Below are positions 6,283 to 11,231 of a DNA stretch of 11,231 nt, piece by piece. Every line of letters begins with the position of its first letter. Position 1 is the first letter of the stretch. The notes beneath the pieces were generated by a model. It was not told the DNA's origin and searched no databases. It was given only the letters and a program-made list of their open reading frames with translations. The DNA is taken from contig JALOPO010000027.1 of the NCBI GenBank assembly GCA_025453855.1, positions 1 through 11,231 of the forward strand, read 5' to 3'. Made by a program: the position numbers and the translations under genes. The stretch comes from Gemmatimonadaceae bacterium (GTDB taxonomy: Bacteria > Gemmatimonadota > Gemmatimonadetes > Gemmatimonadales > Gemmatimonadaceae).

Positions 6283-7869
6283 TCAGTGATGTCCGCTGCC
6301 GTTGAGCGCGTTGCCGATCTTGGTCGCCTCGAGGTCGAGCTCGGTCTCGAGGTGGAGCAGCACCTGGTCCGAGATGGCGCCCTCGTTGCGGAGCCGCACG
6401 AGCATCGTGCGCTCCTGCTCGAGCAGTCGGAGGCGCAGCGCCATGCGCGCCCGTGGCCGTCCGCCCTGCCGCTCGTGGTGCATCATGCGGTCGGTGAGGT
6501 CGCGGCGCAGCGCCTCCACGTCGCGCGCGTCGACATCGGCATCGCGCGACAGGTCGTCGAGCGCCTCGGTGGCGCGCCGGATCGCCTCGCGGCGCGCCAT
6601 GCGCGTCTCCTCCTCCTGCTGCGTCTCGGGCGGGAAGTCGAACCAGCGGATGAGCGGCGCGAGCGTGAGCCCCTGCACGACGAGCGTCATCACGATGACC
6701 GTCATCGTGATCACGACGATCTCGGTGCGGAACGGAAAGGGTGACCCGTCGGCGATCGTGAGCGGGAGCGCGAGGGCGGTGGCCAGCGAGACGATGCCGC
6801 GCATCCCCGTCCACGCCACGAGCGCGATCGCCTTGTTCGACGGGCGCGGCTCGCGGCGCCGGATTTCGGCGCTGAGTGCGCGCGGGAGGAGCGCGCCGAA
6901 GGGCATCCAGACGAGGCGCACGACGATCGCCACCGCCGCCAGCGCGAGCCCGGTGACGATCGCCGGCCGCAGCACCGCATCCGGCGTCACCACCAGGAAG
7001 TTGCCGAGCTGCAGGCCGAGGAGGAGGAAGACGAGCGCGTTGAGGATGAAGATCCAGAGCTCCCAGACCGCACGCGATTCGATGCGGGCCACCGGGCCCA
7101 CGCCGGTCGACCAGTGCCGGCGCACGTAGAAGCCCCCGGCGACGCAGGCCAGCACCGCCGAGACGTGGATCGCCTCCGCGCCCACCCAGCAGATGTACGG
7201 CCCGGCCATGCTGAGCAGCGTCTCGGCGAGGCGGTCGCGGGTGAGGCGCGTGAGGCGCACGATGACCCAGCCGACGAGGAGCCCGACCAGCACCCCGAAG
7301 CCGGCATCGAGGAAGAAGCGCACGAGCGCCTCGCCCCAGCTGAACATCCCCGTCACCGCCGCCGCCACCGCGGTACGGTAGAGCACCAGCGCCGAGGCAT
7401 CGTTGACGAGCGACTCGCCCTCGAGGATCACGATCACGCGGCGCGGCACCTTGAGGCGCGAGACGATCGCCTCGGCCGCCACCGCATCGGGCGGCGAGAC
7501 GATCGCCCCGATGACCACCGCCACCGCCCACGGCAACCCGGGCAGGAGCGCGTGCGCGACCACGGCCACGATCGCGGTGGTCGCGGTCACGAGGCCGACC
7601 GCGAGCAGGGAGATGGAGCGCAGGTTCTGGCGGAACTCGCGCTGCGACGTGAAGAACGCCGCCGCCCAGAGGATCGGCGGCAGGAAGAGGAAGAAGACGA
7701 TCTCGGGCTCGAGCTCCGGGATCGCGATCCCCGGGATGAGCGACGCCGCCAGCCCTGCCGCCACCTGCATGATCGGCGTCGGGACCGGGAAGCGGCGTGC
7801 GATCGCCGTCAGCGTGACGACGACCGCGGCGAAGGCGATGACGAGGAGGACGGGGAGGAAGTGGGGCAT
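6283..7869 (-). CDS. CPA1-family Na+/H+ antiporter
   Basis: A 528-residue inner-membrane protein with about 12 hydrophobic helices in residues 1-410. It should exchange cytosolic Na+ (or K+) for protons, serving pH and sodium homeostasis. Conserved CPA1 features are visible. S-P-P-D128 lies in the fifth-helix position. LEGESLVND (149-157) holds the N156-D157 pair typical of electroneutral NhaP/NHE exchangers. WTGMRGIVSLA (353-363) carries the conserved Arg357 helix. The C-terminal ~115 residues are hydrophilic and charged, with likely coiled-coil (about 420-460 and 475-520), as expected for the regulatory tail of the bacterial CPA1 form; total length fits that group. ATG 7869 places a hydrophobic helix right at the N-terminus. 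It is the last of the minus-strand genes here, 61 nt after the SUFU gene, and converges on the Kir-type gene. Cation specificity is not determinable. Confidence 0.92.
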   Translation of the reverse strand: MPHFLPVLLVIAFAAVVVTLTAIARRFPVPTPIMQVAAGLAASLIPGIAIPELEPEIVFFLFLPPILWAAAFFTSQREFRQNLRSISLLAVGLVTATTAIVAVVAHALLPGLPWAVAVVIGAIVSPPDAVAAEAIVSRLKVPRRVIVILEGESLVNDASALVLYRTAVAAAVTGMFSWGEALVRFFLDAGFGVLVGLLVGWVIVRLTRLTRDRLAETLLSMAGPYICWVGAEAIHVSAVLACVAGGFYVRRHWSTGVGPVARIESRAVWELWIFILNALVFLLLGLQLGNFLVVTPDAVLRPAIVTGLALAAVAIVVRLVWMPFGALLPRALSAEIRRREPRPSNKAIALVAWTGMRGIVSLATALALPLTIADGSPFPFRTEIVVITMTVIVMTLVVQGLTLAPLIRWFDFPPETQQEEETRMARREAIRRATEALDDLSRDADVDARDVEALRRDLTDRMMHHERQGGRPRARMALRLRLLEQERTMLVRLRNEGAISDQVLLHLETELDLEATKIGNALNGSGHH

Positions 7870-7930
7870 GCGGCGGGGCGGGGGAGTCGGCGCGGCGCGA
7901 CGTGCCGGATGGATCAGGCGCGCACGTCGT

Positions 7931-8683
7931 TCAGGTCAGCACGCTCTCTCGCGTGCGATCGCTCCGCTGCCCGATCCCGGCGCGCACGAGCGCCATCACG
8001 AGCCGCTTGCGCCCGTGCTGCTGTGCCCACGCGAGCTCGGCGTCGGTGACGATGGTGGCGACGAGGAGCGTCATGCGACCGGTGGGGAGCACCGTCGACG
8101 CCGGGAGCGGCGGGCGTGCCTTGGTGATCACCACGTGCACCGCGCCGTCGCCGACGTCGATCCCCTCGACCGAGAGCGCGCCCAGCGACTCGACGCGCGC
8201 GAGGAGGCCGGCACCGGCGAGGAGCTCGGCGCTCGCGCACCACTGCAGGAGCGGGAGCGGCCACGCACCGGCGTCGTGCGTGACGACGAGCATCTCGTAG
8301 CCGGCGCCGGCCCCCGGTTCGTCGCGCGCATCCGGCTCGCTGTTGGCGTGCGCATCGCGTCGCGCCGCATCGGGTCGCATCGCGGTGAGGCCGACCGTGG
8401 CATGCACCAGCGGCGCACCCTCGAGGGCGTCGGCGCGCATGGTCACGAAGCCGCCACCGGGCCACGCGTGCGCCAGCGACCCGGCTGCGTGCCGCGCGAC
8501 CACGGCGCCGACCTGCGCGGTCAGGAAGGCTTCGCATGCCGACACGACCGGCGACGGGGGCGCAGCGCGCGCGACCGGCGCCACGGCACGTGGGGTGATG
8601 CCCTCGGCGCCCGTGCCCCGGTCGAGCGGCTGCGGGTGCCCGGGACGCAGGATCGCGCGGATCCTGTCGAGGAACGAGCTCAC
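7931..8683 (-). CDS. Suppressor-of-fused (SUFU) domain protein
   Basis: From a GTG at 8683 this gives 250 residues. A short N-terminal amphipathic stretch (MSSFLDRIRAILRPG) and a Pro/Ala linker lead into the domain from about residue 47. Core features are a beta-strand region FVTMRADALEGAPLVHATVGL (79-99), YEMLVVTHD (129-137), and a C-terminal strand-helix unit LLVATIVTDAELAWAQQHG (206-224), followed by ALVRAGIGQRSDRTRESVL. That ending is characteristic of bacterial SUFU proteins. Bacterial members are often immunity proteins of polymorphic toxin systems, but no toxin, RHS or VgrG gene is adjacent, so the role is open. The start is uncertain: an in-frame ATG at 8770 would add 29 Arg/Pro-rich residues. 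The GTG start was preferred because MSSFLDRIR looks like a natural N-terminus. No Shine-Dalgarno is visible for either. Confidence 0.62.
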   Translation of the reverse strand: MSSFLDRIRAILRPGHPQPLDRGTGAEGITPRAVAPVARAAPPSPVVSACEAFLTAQVGAVVARHAAGSLAHAWPGGGFVTMRADALEGAPLVHATVGLTAMRPDAARRDAHANSEPDARDEPGAGAGYEMLVVTHDAGAWPLPLLQWCASAELLAGAGLLARVESLGALSVEGIDVGDGAVHVVITKARPPLPASTVLPTGRMTLLVATIVTDAELAWAQQHGRKRLVMALVRAGIGQRSDRTRESVLT

Positions 8684-9002
8684 GGTGCGTGGCGGAAGGA
8701 TGGCCCGGTCGCGCGCGCGTCGGCGGCCGCCAGCGAGGCGGCCGGGGAGGCGCGTGACCGGTACGAACATGATGCGGCGTCCCACGACGCTCCTCCGGCG
8801 GTACGAGGCGCAGCGATGCGCGACCCGGGCACCGTGCGACGACCGCGGGTGACTCCGGCGACGGGGCGCGGAGCCCTCGATGGGGCTTCCGGGAGCCGCC
8901 GCCGCGCCGCCACGTCGCGGTGCACCACCACCGAAGCGCATGCGCGGGCCGGCGTCAAGCGCATCGCGAGGCCGTGACGCGGACGCCGTTGCTGGGGCGG
9001 GG
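8684..9002. other. Intergenic region between kinase and SUFU genes
   Basis: No convincing gene was found in these 319 bp. All open frames through it are Arg-rich shadows. It contains three hairpins. 8724-8744 has an 8-bp perfect stem (CGGCCGCC/GGCGGCCG) and a 5-nt loop, 41 nt upstream of the chosen SUFU start. 8870-8890 has a 7-bp stem with one bulge. 8950-8988 has 7-bp arms CGGCGTC/GACGCCG. The last two lie just downstream of the kinase stop and may help end its transcript. No U-tract and no clear promoter boxes were seen. Confidence 0.5.
8724..8744 (-). promoter_or_regulatory. GC hairpin in the presumed leader of the SUFU gene
   Basis: CGGCCGCC (8724-8731) and GGCGGCCG (8737-8744) form an 8-bp perfect stem with a 5-nt loop, 41 nt before the GTG at 8683. 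If the alternative ATG at 8770 is the true start, this hairpin would instead be inside the coding region. It could modulate translation or act as an attenuator; nothing more is visible. Confidence 0.3.
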
Positions 9003-10727
9003 TCAGTCGTCGAGTCGTGCCTCGATCGCCCGGAGCCGCGCCTCGATCGCGTCGACCCGATCGGCGAGTCCGTCGGGCGCACCGAGGCGCGCCGAATGGG
9101 GGATGGACGTGGTGGGGCGCCGCGGCGCGGGCGACGCGCCAGCGGCGACCGCCACCGTGGTCGCCGATCCCCGCGCGGCGGGGAGACCGGCTGCGAGGGG
9201 GCCCGCAGTCGGGCGGGCCACCCGCGCGACGCCCATGGCGCGCAGTGCTGCGCCACCCGCGTCGCCAAGCCACCATCGCTCGAAGAGCGTCTCGCCGATC
9301 GTGCCGCGGAAGGGACTGCGGGCGAGCCCCGCGATGCAGAGCGCGGTGACGAGCAGGCCGCCGAAGAAGCGGATGGCGGTGGCCGGGCCACCGAGCGTGA
9401 GCGCGAAGCGCCCACCGGTCCCGGTGGGCGACGGATGCCACCCCGAGGCGAGGAGCGGGGCGAGCACCGCCAGCTGCACGAGCAGGAGAACGCTCCACAG
9501 CCGGACCTGTCGTCGTCGACGCGCGAGCAGCGTCGCGTCGAGGCGACGCGCGGCGCGTTCGGCACGCCACTCCTCGATCACGCGTCGCAACTGCTGCTGC
9601 AACTCGGCGACGCCGAAGCCCGCAGCGCGCAGCCGCCGCACCTCGCGCACGACCTGAGCACCGCGCACCCATGCGACAGCGGTCACGACGATCGCCGCCA
9701 CGAGCCAATTGCCATCGTCGCTCATCACGAACTCGGCAAGCGCCGGGATCCAGAGCAGCAGCGCAAGGAGCACGCGCGCGCCGACGGCGCCAAGCTCCGG
9801 CACGAGCAGCCGCACCGCCACCGGGATCTCGGGTGCAGCCAGCCGCGCCGCATCGAGCGCCTCGACGATGGCGGCGGCGTCCTGCGGACGATCGGCCGGC
9901 TCCTTGGCGGTGCACCGATCGATGAGCGACGCCAGCGCGGGGGGCAGCTCGGGGCGCTCACGCGCCACCGGCGGCACCGCCTCGGTGAGCTGGCGCACGA
10001 GGATGCGCTGTGTGGTCTCTCCCGTGATCGCCGTGGTGCCGGCGCATGCGAACCAGGCCACGAGGCCGAGCGCGTAGATGTCGCTGCGCCCGTCGAGCGA
10101 CTCGCCGGCGGCCTGCTCGGGACTCATGTACTCGGGCGTGCCGACCACCTCGCCAACGCGTGTGAGTCCGGGGCGCGACTCGTTCGTCGCCGCCGCGGCG
10201 ATGCTGCGCGCGATCCCGAAGTCCATGACGAGCGCGCGCCCGGTGGCGCGCTCGAGCATGATGTTCTCCGGCTTGATGTCGCGGTGCACCACGCCGCGCC
10301 CGTGCGCGTACGCGAGCGCCCATGCCACGTCCTGGACGAGGCGCACGATCTCGCGCACCGGCAGCGGGCCGGTCCGCGCGACGCGCTCGGCCAGCGACTC
10401 GCCCTCCACGTAGCCCATCGCGAAGGCGAGGAAGTCGTCGCCCTCCTCGATCGCGAAGACGGGGACGATGTTCGGGTGCGAGAAGCTCGCGGCCAGCCGC
10501 GTCTCGCGCAGGAAGCGCTCGCGCAGCGCCGCGTCGGTGGCGAGATCGGGCGGGAGGAGCTTGAGCGCCGCCAGTCGATCGAGCCGCCGGTCGCGCACGA
10601 GGTGGACGGTCCCCATGCCGCCGCGTCCGAGCTCACGCACGAACTCATAGCGCTCGCCGAGCTGCGCGGACGGCCCGCGCGCGACCGGCGGCGGCGTCAC
10701 GATGGTGGTGGCGGTGGGCGCGGGCAT
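9003..10727 (-). CDS. Membrane-associated Ser/Thr protein kinase
   Basis: From ATG 10727 this is 574 residues. Residues 28-295 form a complete Hanks-type kinase domain: glycine loop GRGGMG (34-39), Lys56 (AALKLL), Glu75 of helix C, HRDIKPEN with catalytic Asp150 and Asn155, DFG at 169-171, GTPEYMSPEQ after the activation segment, Asp216 (SDIYALG) and Arg280. It should phosphorylate proteins on Ser/Thr. The C-terminal half has two hydrophobic helices (about 317-335, 341-355), a ~60-residue charged, coiled-coil-like cytosolic linker (356-410), two more helices (411-429, 450-468), then a Pro/Ala region and a short heptad-like tail (ADRVDAIEARLRAIEARL). No extracellular sensor domain or PASTA repeat is present. 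ATG 10727 is preferred over the in-frame GTG at 10763 because GAGAG lies at a suitable distance upstream. Neighbours on the same strand are a membrane protein upstream and the SUFU gene downstream. Confidence 0.92.
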   Translation of the reverse strand: MPAPTATTIVTPPPVARGPSAQLGERYEFVRELGRGGMGTVHLVRDRRLDRLAALKLLPPDLATDAALRERFLRETRLAASFSHPNIVPVFAIEEGDDFLAFAMGYVEGESLAERVARTGPLPVREIVRLVQDVAWALAYAHGRGVVHRDIKPENIMLERATGRALVMDFGIARSIAAAATNESRPGLTRVGEVVGTPEYMSPEQAAGESLDGRSDIYALGLVAWFACAGTTAITGETTQRILVRQLTEAVPPVARERPELPPALASLIDRCTAKEPADRPQDAAAIVEALDAARLAAPEIPVAVRLLVPELGAVGARVLLALLLWIPALAEFVMSDDGNWLVAAIVVTAVAWVRGAQVVREVRRLRAAGFGVAELQQQLRRVIEEWRAERAARRLDATLLARRRRQVRLWSVLLLVQLAVLAPLLASGWHPSPTGTGGRFALTLGGPATAIRFFGGLLVTALCIAGLARSPFRGTIGETLFERWWLGDAGGAALRAMGVARVARPTAGPLAAGLPAARGSATTVAVAAGASPAPRRPTTSIPHSARLGAPDGLADRVDAIEARLRAIEARLDD

Positions 10728-10783
10728 CGCTGCACTCTCGCTCGGCGTGCGCTGCCGCGCCACGCCGCGTCCGGCGATCCGGG

Positions 10784-10811
10784 CCTGCCGGCGGGGGCAT
10801 GCCCGCGCAGG
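10784..10811 (-). terminator. Hairpin between membrane-protein and kinase genes
   Basis: CCTGC (10784-10788) pairs with GCAGG (10807-10811), and inside it GCGGG (10791-10795) pairs with CCCGC (10802-10806), with a 2-nt bulge and a 6-nt loop. It lies 19 nt downstream of the stop at 10830 on the minus strand and before the kinase gene. No U-tract follows, so termination here is only possible. Confidence 0.3.
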
Positions 10812-10829
10812 GGGGCGCCTCGCCGCCCG

Positions 10830-11231
10830 TCAGCTCGTCAGTCGCCCCCGAGTCGGTGCCAGTCGGTGCGCGATGCGGGCCACGCGACGGACTCGATCCG
10901 AGGCGGCAACGCGTCGACTCCATCCGTCCCGTGGGCGCGGTGTCGCGGCGATCGGATTGGCCGAGAAGGAGGCGAACGTGGCGCCGCCCCCGATCATGGC
11001 GGTCACGGTGGGCACCGTGAACAGCTGGAGCAGCGGCGTGCGTCGCAGGAAGAGCAGCGCTGCGGGTGGGCCGAGAAGCGCACCGAGCGGAGCGCCGATC
11101 ACCGGCGCCAAGACGAACGCCCCGACGATCACGTCGCCGTCGAGCGCCCCGGTGAGCGTCCCGACCAGGAGCAGCGCGCCCGCCGTGGCGACGCTCCCGA
11201 GGATCGCGCCCGCCGCGACGAGCCCGGCGAC
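10830..11231 (-). CDS. C-terminal part of a multi-pass membrane protein (5' end outside window)
   Basis: The frame is open from the window edge to a TGA at 10830-10832, giving 133 residues. The first ~96 are strongly hydrophobic and Gly/Ala-rich, with membrane helices near residues 1-25, 35-62 (MIVGAFVLAPVIGAPLGALL is in this part) and 72-92 (LFTVPTVTAMIGGGATFASF). GC at third codon positions is 89 of 96 there, typical of a real gene. I do not recognise the family. The last 37 codons, after SANPIAA, turn Arg-rich and hydrophilic, with GC only at 24 of 37 third positions. A neighbouring frame over the same bases has 29 of 34. So the C-terminus may be frameshifted or simply non-conserved. It is upstream of the kinase on the same strand, with 102 nt between. 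Confidence 0.6.
   Translation of the reverse strand, partial: VAGLVAAGAILGSVATAGALLLVGTLTGALDGDVIVGAFVLAPVIGAPLGALLGPPAALLFLRRTPLLQLFTVPTVTAMIGGGATFASFSANPIAATPRPRDGWSRRVAASDRVRRVARIAHRLAPTRGRLTS

Noticed and set aside
7931..8683. SUFU protein as part of a toxin-immunity locus in this window
   Set aside because: No toxin, RHS/VgrG, secretion or pre-toxin gene is adjacent, so the window gives no support for a complete system.
7403..8977. Plus-strand frame of 524 residues opposite the antiporter, SUFU gene and the gap
   Set aside because: No domain or periodic hydrophobicity is present; it spans two genuine minus-strand genes and a gap.
8684..9002. A small gene in the kinase-SUFU gap
   Set aside because: All frames are Arg-rich, lack ribosome-binding sites, and show no hydrophobic or helical pattern typical of a small protein.

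Overview
This is a very GC-rich window with strong G/C preference at third codon positions, which is why long spurious reading frames shadow the real genes. The proteome style (exported proteins with signal peptides ending in Ala-Gln, a Ser/Thr kinase with a membrane domain, secreted M20 peptidase, TPR and Sel1 repeat proteins, bacterial Kir-type channel) resembles Gemmatimonadota. That assignment is an inference from style, not a marker-gene result. No rRNA, tRNA, CRISPR array, transposase or phage gene was seen.

Layout. Positions 1-1308 (+) hold a tight cluster: the end of an alpha/beta-hydrolase-like gene, a rhomboid intramembrane protease and a histidine-phosphatase-family protein, with gaps of 8 nt and then a 1-nt overlap. 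After two adjacent hairpins, 1461-2441 (+) encodes an exported cysteine-rich Sel1-repeat protein with an exactly 36-residue repeat. It converges on a minus-strand pair (2532-4771): an exported M20 metallopeptidase followed, with a 4-nt overlap, by a TPR lipoprotein. A strong hairpin at 2464-2507 separates the convergent genes. Divergent from the peptidase is a Kir-type (KirBac-like) channel (4962-6044, +), intact in all domains except that the K+ selectivity filter TVGYG is replaced by TTGTE.

The channel converges on a minus-strand CPA1-type Na+/H+ antiporter (6283-7869). Between them, 6080-6242 is a 163-bp near-palindrome with perfect 23-bp ends and a 5-bp direct repeat (GGACG) exactly at both borders. 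This is the signature of a small non-autonomous (MITE/foldback-like) transposable element, and it also sits where a shared terminator would be. The rest of the minus strand holds a SUFU-domain protein (7931-8683), a Ser/Thr kinase with a C-terminal 2TM-linker-2TM domain (9003-10727) and the C-terminal part of a multi-pass membrane protein (10830-11231), whose last ~37 codons do not look like the rest of the gene.

Functionally the window is mostly envelope biology: intramembrane proteolysis, exported peptidase, lipoprotein and repeat proteins, ion movement (Kir-like pore plus Na+/H+ exchange) and kinase signalling. The two observations most worth following up are the Kir homologue without a GYG filter and the palindromic mobile element beside it. 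I do not see a multi-gene defence or biosynthetic system.
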